A model generated the notes under the pieces. It was given only the letters and a program-made list of their open reading frames with translations. It had not been told where the DNA came from and did not search any database. A stretch of 64,000 bases of DNA from CBDIHP01 sp965279195 (lineage in GTDB: Bacteria > Planctomycetota > Planctomycetia > Isosphaerales > Isosphaeraceae). The stretch spans positions 62,001 to 126,000 of the forward strand of contig CBDIHP010000027.1 of assembly GCA_965279195.1 (NCBI GenBank). Direction: 5' to 3'. A program made the translations under genes and the position numbers. Below, in pieces: positions 17,213-30,600 of the stretch; position 1 is the first letter of the stretch, and every line of letters begins with the position of its first letter.

Positions 17213-18268
17213 TTACTTCGCCAGCGCTTTCTCGAGGGCGGTGGTCAGGCTGCCGCGGGTGACGTCGATCTGGACGACTGTGCCGTCCTTGCCCACGAGG
17301 GCGCTCGACGGCAGGTCGGAGACGGCGTAGGGGCGGGTCAGGTCGCCGGCGCCGGGGAGGTTGACCAGGACCGGCCAGCGGACGTCGTGGTCGACCAGGA
17401 ACCGGCGGATGTTCGGCAGGGCGGCGGTCACGTCGACGCCTTCCTGCAATGCGTCGACGTTGATGCCGACGATCCGGAAGCCCTTGTCGCGGTAGCGCTC
17501 GTAGAAGGCGTCGAGCCGGCGGGCCTCGTCGCTGCTGGGGACGCACCAGGTCGCCCAGAAGACGACCAGCGTGACCTTGCCCGTGTTGGCGGCGAGGTCG
17601 AACGGCTTGCCGTCGATGTCCTTGCCGACGATCGCGGGCGCGGGCTTGCCGATCAGGCTCAGGCGCTGGAGGCGATTGGCGACGACCTCCTTGATCAACG
17701 GATTCGTCGCCCGGGCGTCGAGCTTCTGGAAGGCCCGGGCGGCGATCTCGAACTGGCCGGCCTGGACGAGCTTCTGGTAGTAGAGGTCGATGATCGACAG
17801 CCGGGTCGGGACCGGCAGGGCGGCGCGGGTGGCCTCCTTGGATTCGTTGCTGGCGGCCTCGAGGCTCTTCAGCGAGTCCTCATACGCCCCGCGCGAGGCC
17901 TCGGCGATCATGTTGACGACCTCGGCCAGGAAGCGGACTTCCATGGCGCTGGCGTTCTTGGCGATCACGGCCTCGGCGGTCGGCTCGACGTCGACGTAGA
18001 GCCCGGTGGCGACGGTGAGCCGGAAGAGTTCCTCGTAGGTCTTGTCGGCCTCGGCCCTCGGCTGGGCGGCGGCGAGCCCGGCGAGCCGCTTGAGCCGGGT
18101 CCGCTCGATGGCCTTCAGGTCCTTCTCGAAGTCGGCCGCGATCGTCTCGCGGGACGCGCCCCCGGGCGCCGGCGCGGGGGCCTGGGCCCCTGCCCGCCCG
18201 GCCGTCCCGCCCGTCAGCGAAACCAGAACCACACCCGCGAGGATCCCCGTCAGCCCCTGGCGTCTCAT
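17213..18268 (-). CDS. Secreted TlpA/thioredoxin-like protein with CxxS site
   Basis: 351 aa from the ATG at 18268, which starts a signal peptide (RRQGLTGILAGVVLVSLTGG, cleavage near GRAGAQA). Residues ~40-210 are helical and of unknown function. The C-terminal ~140 residues form a TlpA/AhpC-TSA-like thioredoxin domain: GKDIDGKPFDL, VTLVVFWATWCVPSSDEARR, then FRIVGINVD and a cis-Pro region DLPSSALV. The active site is CVPS, so the second Cys of the CxxC pair is Ser. Single-Cys proteins of this kind can act as isomerase, reductase or trap-type thiol proteins but not as standard dithiol oxidoreductases. Periplasmic location is likely. It converges with the upstream surface genes. Confidence 0.85.
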   Translation of the reverse strand: MRRQGLTGILAGVVLVSLTGGTAGRAGAQAPAPAPGGASRETIAADFEKDLKAIERTRLKRLAGLAAAQPRAEADKTYEELFRLTVATGLYVDVEPTAEAVIAKNASAMEVRFLAEVVNMIAEASRGAYEDSLKSLEAASNESKEATRAALPVPTRLSIIDLYYQKLVQAGQFEIAARAFQKLDARATNPLIKEVVANRLQRLSLIGKPAPAIVGKDIDGKPFDLAANTGKVTLVVFWATWCVPSSDEARRLDAFYERYRDKGFRIVGINVDALQEGVDVTAALPNIRRFLVDHDVRWPVLVNLPGAGDLTRPYAVSDLPSSALVGKDGTVVQIDVTRGSLTTALEKALAK

Positions 18269-18653
18269 CGGCGTCTCACTCCTGGAACATCGCCCGTGCA
18301 ATCGGTCCGACGCCCGCGCCTCGTCCCGGCGCGGGCCGATGGGCCCATGATGACAGGTCGGGGCCGTTCCGAGTAGGCCCGGCCGCCTCGCGGCTTCGAG
18401 GTCGATTCCGTGTCAACGAATTCATGCGGGCGTGCGTGATGGGCTGCACGCTTTGCGCCAGCCCGTTCTTCTGAGTCTGAGAAGGCTGCGGATTTTGGTG
18501 GTTCTGGGGGAAACTTTTTGACTTGACTGATCGACTTGGTAGATTCTACATCGGGTGATTTTGTTTCCTGAATTACCCAGTTTAACATAGATCCGCTCGC
18601 GACGGGGCAATGTGGCCCTCGCGGGGGCGTGCTCCGCAGCCAGGGGAAGCTCG
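18269..18653. other. Divergent intergenic region upstream of the giant surface gene
   Basis: 385 bp between divergent genes. The right half is AT-rich relative to the surroundings and holds the promoter candidate annotated at 18518-18545. No gene is supported. Confidence 0.6.
18518..18545 (+). promoter_or_regulatory. Candidate sigma-70-like promoter of the giant beta-helix gene
   Basis: TTGACT (18518-18523), a 16-base spacer, and TAGATT (18540-18545), in a locally AT-rich stretch about 108 bp before the start codon. The -10 box matches the consensus at four of six positions, so support is moderate. Confidence 0.4.
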
Positions 18654-21600
18654 ATGAAGTCCCGCCCTTCCGATCGCCGCCGTGTGACGTCGCCGAACCG
18701 CAAGCTGGTCACGCGGCCCATGCTGGAGCGCCTGGAAGAGCGCATGGTGCTGGCCACGTTCACCGTTTCGAATGTGAACGATTCGGGCGGGGGTTCGCTG
18801 CGCCAGGCGATCCTGGATGTGAACACCAGCGCCGACCCGACCAACATCATCGACTTCTCGATCGGCTCCGGGCCGCAGACGATCACCCTGACGTCCAACC
18901 CCCTGGACATCCTCGTCCAGCCGGTGGACATCCGGGGTGAGACGCAGCCGGGCTTCGCCGGAGCCCCCCTGATCTTCGTCACCGGGACGGGGACGGCCAA
19001 CGCGATCGACGGCTTCAACTTCTCGGCCGGCAGCGACGGGTCGAGCCTCTCCTCGCTGGCGATCGGCGGGTTCCAGAACGCCGGCGTGGCGGTCCTCGCT
19101 GGCGACATCCTGATCGTCGGCTGTTACATCGGGACCGACGCGTCGGGCACCAACCCGGTCCCCAACGGCACCGGGATCGACGTCGGAGATGGCAACGCCA
19201 CGATCGGCGGGACGACCGCCGCGGAACGTAACATCATCTCGGGCAACCGCTTCAACGGCGTCGACGTCAGCAGCTCCGACACCCTGATCTCGGGCAACTG
19301 GATCGGCCTGGACGCGAACGGGGCGAAGCTCGGCAACTCGCTCTCGGGCGTCCTCAGCTCGGGCGTGCTCAACACCATCGGCGGCAACGTCGCCGGCTCG
19401 GGCAACGTCATCTCGGGCAACGGCGTGTTCGGCGTCGAACTCTCCGGGGCCGACTCCAACCTGGTCCAGGGCAACTTCATCGGGACCAACGTCGCGGGCA
19501 ACGCGGCGATCGGCAACGCCTTCAGCGGCCTCCAGCTCGCCACGTTCGCGGTCAACAACACGATCGGCGGCGCGGGGGCGGGCAACGTCATCGGCGGCAA
19601 CGGCGACCAGGGCATCAAGGTCCTGAACGCCGGAGCGGGCAACCTGATCCAGGGCAACCGGGTCGGGATCGGCACCAACGACGCGGCGGTCGCGAACCAG
19701 GCCAACGGCATCCTGATCCAGGCGACCACCGGGGTGACCGTCGGCGGCCTCAACTCGGGCGAGGGGAACGTCCTCTCGGGCAACGCGCTGTCCGGCCTGT
19801 CGATCTCGGGCATCGGCGCGGACAACAACCTCGCGATCGGCAACCGCATCGGCACCAACCCGGCCGGCACCGCCGCCGTCCCCAACCAGGGCGGCGTCAG
19901 CATCAACCGGGGGGCCGGGAACTCGATCGGCGGCGTCCTGGCCGGCAGCCGGAACGTCATCTCCGGCAACAGCTCGTACGGCGTCTCGATCATCGGATCC
20001 GTCTCGACCGGCACCTCGCTGCGCGGCAACTACATCGGGACCACCGCCAACGGCCTGGGCGCGATCGGCAACGGCACCGGCGTGATCGTGAACGCCCCCG
20101 CCGAGACCATCGGCGGCCCGGCCATCATCGCCGCGGGCAACGTGATCTCCGGCAACGCCAACGCCGGCATCTCGCTGACGGGGACCGCGGCCGGGGCCAC
20201 GATCACCGGCAACATCATCGGCCCCGACTCCAACGGCGACAACCCGCTCGGCAACGGCACGGGCATCCTCGTCGACAACGTCGCCAACGCCCAGATCTTC
20301 CAGAACCAGCTCTCCGGCAACGGCGGGACCGGCCTCCTGATCCAGGGGGCGGCCGCCTCGACCACCGTCGTCGTCGCCAACCGGATCGGCACCAACTCGG
20401 CCGGCACCAGCGCCATCGGCTCGCAGTCGGTGGGCGTCGACGTCCAGTCCGCCGGCACGACGATCGGCGGCGTCGGGCTGCTCGGCGGCAACCTGATCTC
20501 GGGCAACTCCGGCAACGGCGTCCGGGTCGCCGCCGGCAGCGTCGTCCTCGCCCGCAACATCATCGGCCTGAACCAGGCCGGCACCGCCGCCGTCCCCAAC
20601 GCCGGCAACGGCGTCTTCGTGTTCATCAGCAACGGCGCCACGATCGGCGGCCCGGCCGCGGCCGCCAACACCATCTCGGGCAACGCCGGCCACGGCATCG
20701 TCTTCACCGGCGGTTCGCTCAACGTCGTCGCCTCGAACCTGATCGGGACCAACGGCGCCGGCACCGCGGCCATCGCCAACGGCCTCTCGGGCGTCCTGAT
20801 CAACGGCTCGTCGCGCAACACCGTCGGCCTCGGCAACGTCATCAGCGGCAATACCGGCGCGGGCGTGTCGATCACGGGCGCGGCATCGACCCAGAACCTC
20901 ATCGCCGGCAACGTCATCGGCCTGAACGCGACCGGCACCGCCGCCCTGCCCAACAGCATCGGCGCGGCGATCTCCGGAGGCGCGACCACCAACGTCGTCG
21001 GCGGCACGACGGCGGCCCTCGCCAACACCATCGCCGGCAATGCGGCCATCGGCGTCCAGCTCGCCGGATCCGGAACCTCGACCAACGCCGTGGTCGGCAA
21101 CTTCCTGGGCAACCGCAACGGCACCGCCTTCTCGAACTCGATCGGCGTCCAGATCGATTCGGGCGCGTCGGGCAACTTCGTCGGCGGTCTGGCCGCCGGC
21201 TCGGCCAACGTGATCTCGGGCAACGCCGGCGCCGGCGTCCAGCTCACCGGCAGCGGCACCTCGGGCAACGTCGTCCTCGGGAACCTCGTCGGCACGACGG
21301 CCGCCGGCACCGGCTCGCTGCCCAACGGCACGGGCGTCGCGATCGCCTCGGGCGCCTCGGCCAACACCCTCGGCGGCACCACGGCCCCCGCCCGCAACAT
21401 CCTCTCGGGCAACACCGGCAGCGGCGTCTCGCTGAACGCCGCCGGCCTCGGCAACGTGATCCTCGGCAACTCGATCGGCGTGGACGCCGGCGGCGCGGCC
21501 GACCCCAACGCCCAGAACGGCGTGACCCTCGTCGGAACCTCGGGCACGACGATCGGCGGCACCGCGGCCGGCTCGGCGAACGTGATCTCGGGCAACACCG

Positions 21601-24600
21601 GCTTCGGCGTGTCGGTGAGCACCGGCGGCAGCAACGTGATCGCCGGCAACCTCGTCGGCACCAACGCCGCCGGCACCGCCGCGATCCCGAACACCAGCCA
21701 GGGCGTCCTGATCGCCAACTCCGGCGGCAACACGATCGGCGGCTCGACCGCCTCGGCCCGCAACATCCTCTCGGGCAACGCCCGCTGGGGCGTCTCGATC
21801 ACGGGCGCGGCCTCGGCCGGCAACCTCGTCGCCGGCAATTTCATCGGCACCGACGTCAACGGCTCGGCCGCGATCCCCAACGCCCTCGGCGGCGTGATCA
21901 TCGCCGGAGGGGCCAATGGCAACGGCGTCGGCGGCAGCTCGGCCGCCTTCCGCAACGTCATCAGCGGCAACAGCGCGGCGAACGAAGGCGTCCGGATCAC
22001 CGGCGCGGGCACGTCCGGCAACCTCGTCGCCGGCAACTACATCGGCCTCAACGCCGCCGGCACAGCCGCCCTGCCCAACGCCACCGACGGCGTGAACATC
22101 ACCACCGGGGCCACCGGCAACACGATCGGCGGCGCGGGCGGCTCTGGCAACGTCATCTCCGGCAACACCCAGAACGGCGTCCGGATCACCGGATCGGGCA
22201 CCTCGAACAACGTCGTCGCCGGCAACGTCATCGGCCGAAACGCCGCCAACACGGCGAACGTCCCCAACGGCACCAACGGCGTCCTGATCACGAACAGCGC
22301 GTCGGGCAACACGGTCGGCGGCGGCAACCTGATCCGGGGCAACGCCAACGACGGCGTCCTGATCAGCGTCGGGGCCACCGGCAACGTCGTCAACGGCGGC
22401 AACACGATCACCGCCAACGCCCGCAACGGCGTCGAGATCTCCTCCGACGCCAACACCGTCGCCGCCAGCTCGATCACGAACAACACCCTCGACGGCGTGC
22501 TCGTCTCGGGCAACGCCAACACGATCGGCGCGGGCAACTCGATCACCGGCAACGGCGCCAGCGGCGTCGAGGTCACCGGCTCCGGCAACCTGATTCTCTC
22601 GAACACGGTCACCGGCAACGGCGTCGACGGCGTGCTCCTCGCCGGCCCGGGCAACAGGGTCTCGGCCAACCTCCTGAGTCTGAACACCGCCAACGGCCTG
22701 GAGATCAACGGCGCCGCCGCCACGGGCAACCTCGCCACGAGCAACCTGATCGGCACGACCGCCAACGGGCTCGGCGGGCTGGCCAACAACCTCAACGGCG
22801 TCCTGATCACCAACGGGGCCACCGGCAACACGATCGGCCAGGACAACCTCATCTCGGCCAACTCGATCGTCGGCGTCCAGATCGACTCCACGGGCAACAC
22901 GGTCACCGGCAGCATCATCGGCCTGGACGCGAACGGCTCGGCCGACCTCGGCAACGCCTTCGACGGCATCCTGCTGTCGGTCGGTGCGAACGGCAATTCG
23001 ATCCTCAACAACATCATCTCCGGCAACGACGCCAACGGCGTCCGGATCCTCTCGAACGGCAACACGATCCGGGCGAACCGGATCGGGACCAACGCCGCCG
23101 GCACGGCCGACCTCGGCAACGGCGCGGTCGGCGTGCTCGTGACCGGCGGCTCGGGCAACACGATCAACGTCGGCAACCTGATCTCGGGCAACGGGCTCTC
23201 GGGGATCTCGCTCTCGGGCAACAACGCCAAGAATAACCTGGTCGACTCCAACTCGATCGGCACCGACATCTCCGGCGTCAACCCGATCGGCAACGACGCG
23301 GCCGGCGTGCTCATCAGCGCCTCGTCGCTCAACACCGTCTCCGGCAACGTCATCTCCGCCAACGGCGGGGCGGGCGTGTCGATCACGGGCGCGGCGGCCG
23401 TGAGCAACAAGATCATCGGCAACCGGATCGGCACCGACGCCAACGGCGCGATCGACCTCGGGAACGTCCAGGCCGGCGTCGTCGTGGCGAACGGGGCCGA
23501 CCTGAACTCGATCGGCGGCTCGGTCGCCAACACCCGGAACCTCATCTCCGGCAACGACCAGGGGGGCGTCTCGCTCCTCAACGCCGGGTCCGGCAACCGG
23601 GTCACCGGCAACGCGATCGGCACCGACTTCTTCGGCCAGAAGTCCATCCCCAATAACACCGCGGGCGTGTTCGTCTCGGGCACGCCCGGCGCCACCATCG
23701 GCGGCGTGGCCGGCGACGGCAACCTGATCTCGGGCAACATCGGCGACGGCGTCGCGATCGTCGCCGGCTCGAACAACGCCCTGGTCGTCGGCAACCTGAT
23801 CGGCGTGAACCTGCTCAACGCCGCCCTGCCGAACTCGGGCGCGGGCGTGCTGGTCAACGGCGCCACCGGGGTGACCGTCGGCGGCCTGACCGCCGGCGCG
23901 GCCAACACGATCTCGGGCAACCTGTCCGACGGCGTCCGCCTGATCCAGGGCGCCAATAACGCCGTGGTCGCCGGCAACTTCATCGGGGTCGGCAACGGCG
24001 GCGCGATCCCCAACTCGCCCAGCGGCGTCTCGATCGACGCCAGCACCACCGGCGTCACGGTCGGCGGCTCGGTCGCCGGCAGCACGAACACGATCCAGGG
24101 CAACACCGGCGACGGCGTCAAGATCCAGGGCGCCGGCAACACCGTCTCGTTCAACCTCATCAGCGACAACACCGGCGACGGCGTCGAGATTTCCAGCAGC
24201 AACAACCTCGTCGTCTCGAACCAGATCGTGTTCAACGGCGGCAGCGGCGTGGTCCTCTTCAACGCCGGCAAGTCGAACACCATCGGCGGGACCGGCGGCC
24301 TGGGGAACGTCATCTCGGGCAACGCGGCCGACGGCATCCTGATCAACGAGGCCGGCACCGACAACAACCTCGTCCAGGGCAACTTCATCGGCACCAACCC
24401 GATCGGCACCTTCCCGCAGGCCAACGGGCTCCAGGGGGTCGAGATCGCGCAAGGGGCCTCCGGCAACACGATCGGCGGCGGCGTCGGGCTCGGCAACGTG
24501 ATCTCGGGCAACGTCGGCGACGGCGTCCGGATCGGCGACGCCAGCGGCAACCTCGTCCTCGGCAACTTCATCGGCACCGACGCCTTCGGCCAGACCGCCA

Positions 24601-27600
24601 TCGGCAACAACGGCAACGGCGTCGTGATCTTCAACACGGGCGCCAACGCCGCGACCGGCAACACCATCGGCCTGGGCAACGTCATCTCCGGCAACCTCGG
24701 CGACGGCGTCGGCATCTCGGGCCCGAAGGCCACCGGCAACCTGATCGTCGGCAACCTGATCGGCGTCAACGCCAACGGCGACGGCGCCCTCGGCAACGGC
24801 CAGGAAGGCGTCGAGATCAGCAACCAGGCCGCCAACAACACCGTCGGCGGCACCACGGTCCAGGCCCGCAACATCATCAGCGGCAACGTCCTGAGCGGCG
24901 TCGCCATCCAGGGGATCGCGACCGCCAACCTCGTCGCCGGGAACTTCATCGGCACCGACATCCTCGGCAACGCCGCCATCCCCAACACCCAGAACGGCGT
25001 CCTGATCAACGGCGCCTCGGGCAACACGATCGGCGGCAGCGTTTCCGGCGCCGAGAACCTGATCTCGGGCAACACCGGGGCGGGCGTCTCGATCACCGGC
25101 GCGTCCGTCGGCAACCTCGTCGCCGGCAACACCGTCGGCCTGAACGCCTCCGACGCCGCCCTGCCCAACCAGCAGGGGGGCGTGATCGTCTCCGGCGGTG
25201 CCAGCTCGAACACGATCGGCGGCCCCACGGCGGCCTCCGCCAACACCATCGCCGGCAACGCCCTGAGCGGCGTCCGGATCACCGGCGCGGGCACCTCGAC
25301 CAACGTCGTGGCCGGCGACATCATCCGCAATAACGCCCAGAACGGCGTCCAGATCGACACCGGGGCCTCGCTCAACACCGTCGGCGCGGGCAACGCCATC
25401 ACCGGCAACGGCCAGAACGGCGTCCTGATCTCGGCCGCCTCCTCGAACGTCGTCTCCGCCAACATCCTCAACCAGAACACGCTCGACGGCGTGCGGATCG
25501 ACTCCGGCTCCAAGAACAACACCGTCACCGGCAACACGATCGACGCCAACAAGGCCAACGGCGTCGAGATCACCGGCACGGGCACCACCGGCAACGTCGT
25601 GATCGGCAACACCATCGGCGAGTCCGGCCTGGGCAATACCCTCGACGGCGTCCTGATCTCCGCCGGCGCGTCCGCCAACACCATCGGCGGCCCGGGCGTC
25701 GGATTCGGCAACGCCATCGGCTCCAACGGCGGCAACGGCCTGGTGATCACCGGCTCGGGCACCTCGGACAACGTCGCCGAATCCAACACGATCACCGGCA
25801 ATACTCTCAACGGCGTCCGGATCTCCGACTCGGCCTCGAAGAACGCCATCGGCCAACTCATCGGCAACCGGATCAACGGCAACCTCCAGAGCGGCGTGCG
25901 GATCGACTCGAACGCCTCCAGCAACCTCGTCACCCTGGGCCAGATCCTCAACAACGCCCTCGACGGCGTGCGGATCGACTCGGGCGCGTCGTCCAACAAC
26001 CTCGACTTCAACACGATCGACGGCAACGGCGGCAACGGCGTCCTGATCACCGACCCGACCACCACGAAGAACCTCGTCACCCGAAGCTCGATCGGCCTGA
26101 ACGCCCCCAACGCCCTCGACGGCGTGCGGATCACCAACGGCGCCAACGCCAACACCCTCGGCGGCACCAACGCCCTCGTCCGCAACTTCATCTCAGGCAA
26201 CACCGGCAACGGGGTCCAGATCAGCGCCAGCGCCGACAACAATGTCGTCGCCGGCAACTACATCGGCACCAACCTCGCCGGCACCGCCGCCCTCCCGAAC
26301 GGGATCAGCGGTGTCCTGATCACCGGCTCCGGCACGACCGGCAACACCGTTGGCGCGGGCAATGTGATCTCGGGCAACACCGGCAACGGCGTCGTGATCG
26401 AGCAACAGGCGTCGGCCAACCTCGTGACCGGCAACTTCATCGGCACCGACGCCACTGGCTTCACCGCGGTCGCCAACGGGGGCAGCGGCGTCGCGATCCA
26501 GACGAGTGCCTTCAACAACACGGTCAGCGGCAATGTGATCTCGGGCAACTCGGCCAACGGCGTCCAGATCCTCGGGACCCTCTCCGGCAGCGGCACGACG
26601 GGCAACCTCATCGCCGGCAACAAGATCGGCACCGACGTCAACGGCGCGAAGGCCGTCCCGAATACCTTCAACGGCGTCTTTGTCCAATCCACACGGAGCG
26701 TCGAGGCCAACACCATCGGCGGGGGCAATCTGATCTCGGGCAATCTGGCGGCCGGCATCGGCCTGAGTGATGGTTCGAGCACCACGGTCGTCCAGAACAC
26801 CATCGGCCTGAGTGCCACCTCGGCCGTCCTGCCCAACGGCCAGTCCGGGATCAACGTCAGCGGCGGTACGGGCAATACGATCGGCGCGGGCAATGTCATC
26901 GCCGGCAACAACGAGTTCGATGTCGTGCTCATCGGGGACGCCGACGCCAACCTCGTGACGAATAACCTGATCGGCACCGCGCCGGACGGCGTCACGATCC
27001 CGGCTGGCGTGACGGCCAGGGTCGGCATCTTCGTCGCCGCCAGCGCCGCGAACACGCTCTCGGGCAACACCGTCCGCGGGGCCTACCCGATCGCCGGGGT
27101 CCGGATCCTCGGATCGGGCAGCGACGCCAATCTCGTCAGCGGCAACCTGATCAACGGGAACCTGGGCAACGGCGTCCAGATCGACTTCGCGGCGGCCAAC
27201 AACCGGGTCGTCGGCAATATCATCGGTCTGAACGCCGCAGCGACCGCCGCCGCCCCCAACGGCGGCCAGGGCGTCTTCATCTTCGCGGCCGCGACCGGAA
27301 ACTCCATCGGCGGCTTCACCGACGCCGAGAGCAACATCATCGCGGGCAACGGCACCACCGGCATCGCCATCGACGCATCCAACAGCAACTTTGTCTATCG
27401 CAACTACATCGGCCAGAACAAGTCGGGCACCATCTTCCCCAATCCGTTCGGCATCTACCTCAACAACGCGACCAACAACGTCATCGGCGCGGCCAACGGC
27501 GGCGGCAACCTCATCGCCGGGAACTCCGTCAATAACGTCGTCGTCCAGAACGGCTCGTCGGCCAACCGGATCGCCTTTAACCTGATCGGCCTCTCCCCCG

Positions 27601-30600
27601 ACGGCGCCACGATCCCGAGCGGCGTGACCACCCGCGACAACATCTACGTGGTCGACTCCGCCGGCAACACCATCGACAGCAACACCATCAGCGGGGCCAC
27701 GTTCCAGGGCGTCGAGATCACCGGGGCCGCCTCCCAGGGCAACCTCATCACCTCGAACCTGATCTCGCGCAACACCCGCAACGGCATCGTCCTCAACGGC
27801 GGTGCGTCGCTGACGCGGATTACCCAGAACCTGATCGGCACCGACGCCGCCGGGACCGCCGCGCAGGGCAACGGCGACCACGGCATCCTCATCGCCGGCT
27901 CGACCGGGAACACCATCACCGGCAACCGGATCTCCGGCAATGCCCTCACCGGGATCGCCCTCGACACCGGCGCGAATGCGAACTCGGTCACCGGGAACAC
28001 CATCGGCCTGGGTTCCAACGGCCAGCCGCTGCCCAATGGCGTGGCCGGGGTGTTCATCCAGGAGGCGTCGTCGAACACGATCGGGGCCGGCAACCTGATC
28101 TCTGGCAACGGCGTGGCCAATATCATCGTCCAGGGCACCACGGCGGCCAACAACCTCATCACCGGCAACGTCATCGGCCTCAACGCCAGCGGCACGGCCG
28201 GGGTCGGCTCGGTCACGACCGTGGACGGCATCAAGATCCTGGCGGCGTCCGGCACGACGATCTCCGGCAACGTCATCAGCAAGCACGTCAACCACGGCAT
28301 CTTCATCGCCGGCGGCTCGGGCGGCAGCAACCTCATCGCCGGCAACGTCATCGGCACCAACGCCACGGGCAACGCCCCGCTCGGCAACGGGCTGAACGGC
28401 ATCCTCGTCGCCAGCGGCACCGGCAACACGCTCTCCGGCAACGTGATCTCCGGCAACCTCGTCCGGAACGTCCAGATCGACGGCTCCTCCGGCAACCTCC
28501 TGGTCGGCAACAAGATCGGCACCAACGCCGACGGCAACGCCCCGCTCCGCAGCGGCACCGAGGTCGGACTCGTGCTCGCCGGGCCGAGGAACACCGTCGG
28601 CGGCACGACGCCCGGCACCGCGAACGTCATCTCCGGCAACGGCGGCGACGGGATCCAGTTCCTCGGGGGCGGGGTCGAGAACCTCGTCGTCGGCAACTTC
28701 ATCGGCACCGACGCCGCCGGGACCGCCGCCGTGCCGAACCTCGGCAACGGCGTCCTGATCGGCCAGGGCACCACCGCCAACACCCTCGGCGGCACCACGT
28801 CCGCCGCCCGGAACATCATCTCCGGCAACGGCAAGGACGGCGTCCTCATCAGCTTCGCCAACCGCAACGTCGTCGCCGGCAACTTCATCGGGACCAACGC
28901 CGCCGGTCAGGCCCCGCTCGGGAACAAGTCCTACGGCGTTGAGCTGGTCTCCTCGAACGCCAACACGATCGGCGGGACCGTCGCGGGGGCGGGCAACCTG
29001 ATCGCCGGGAACGGCCTCGGCAACCTCATCCTCCGCGACTCGGAGAACAACCGGGTCGTCGGCAACACCATCGGCGGCCTCGCGGGCGTCCTCAACAACA
29101 ACCCGGTCGACGGCATCATCCTCGACGGGTCGTCCGGCAACGCCATCGACGGCAACACGATCAGCAACGCCCGCAACGGCGTGGTGCTCCGCGCTTTCAG
29201 CGACTTCAACTCACTCGGCGGCAACAGCATCACCGGCAACGCGGTCCACGGCGTCCTGATCCGCAACGGCAGCATCAACTCGGTGGGGCCGATGAATATC
29301 CTCTCGGGTAACGGCTCGGCCGGCGTGGCCCTCGACAACGCATCGAACACGTCCGTCACCGGCAACCGCATCGGCACCAACCTGAACGGCACCGCCGCCG
29401 TCCCCAACGGGGCGTTCGGCGTCTACATCACCGGCGGCGGGGGCAACTTCGTCCGCGACCGCAACGTGATTTCGGGCAACGCGGGCGCGGGTATCCGGTT
29501 GGTCAATGCGACCATCAACAACTTCGTCGCCGACAACATCGTGGGGCTCAAGGCCGACGGCACCTCCGCCCTGGGGAACGCCGACTACGGCATCTCGATC
29601 GGCCAGGCGAGCAACAACAGCATCAGCGGCAACGTCGTCTCGGCCAACGCCATCGGCGGGATCCTGGTCGCGGGCAACTTGGCCACCGGCAACGTCCTGA
29701 CCAACAACCTCGTCGGCACCGCCGCCGACGGCACCGTCCCGGCGAAGGTCAACGGCAAGTACCCGCTGAGCAACGGCGACCCGAACCTCCAGGTCAACCT
29801 CGACGGCCTCCGCACCCGCGACGTCCTGCCGGGCGAGGCCCCCGCGTCGTTCGTCACCCGCGACCGCGGCAACGGCATCGTGATCAACGGCGCCCCGGGC
29901 AACTTCATCGGCGGGACCGCCGCCGACTCCGGCAACCGGATCGCCGGCAACAACCTCGTCGGCATCCTGATCGAGAACGGCCAGGATCTCGTCACCGCCC
30001 CGACGGCCCTCAACAACGTCGTCCAGGGCAACCTGATCGGCACCGCGTCCGACGGCAAGGCCGCCGGGAACTTCCTCGGCATCTACCTGCTCGGCACCGG
30101 CGGCAACCTGATCGGCGGCACCGCCGCCGGGGCCCGCAACGTCATCGCGAACAGCGTCCAGGACGGCGTGCGGATCAGCTTCAACGGCACCACGGGCAAC
30201 GTCGTCGCCGGCAACTTCCTGGGCACCGACGCCTCGGGCCTCAACGCCGCCGGCAACACGACCGGCATCCTGATCGTCGGCGGCTCGAACAACGTCATCG
30301 GAGGCAGCTCGGCCGCGGCCCGGAACGTCATCAGCGGCAACCTGGTGACGAACGTCAACGTCCTCACCGGCCTCTCCCCGGTCAACCTCGACCAGCCCGG
30401 CGTCGAGCCCCGCCTCTTCGACGGCAACGCGAGCACCCCGGGGGCCGACACCTCGGGCAACGTGATCGCCAACAATTACATCGGCGTGGATGCGACGGGC
30501 GTCGCCACCCAGGCCATCGCCCCGATCGGCTCGTTCCGCAAGAATCCGGCGAACCAGTCGGTCAACCCCGCGCTGATCGACCCCGAGCTGCTCGACAAGG

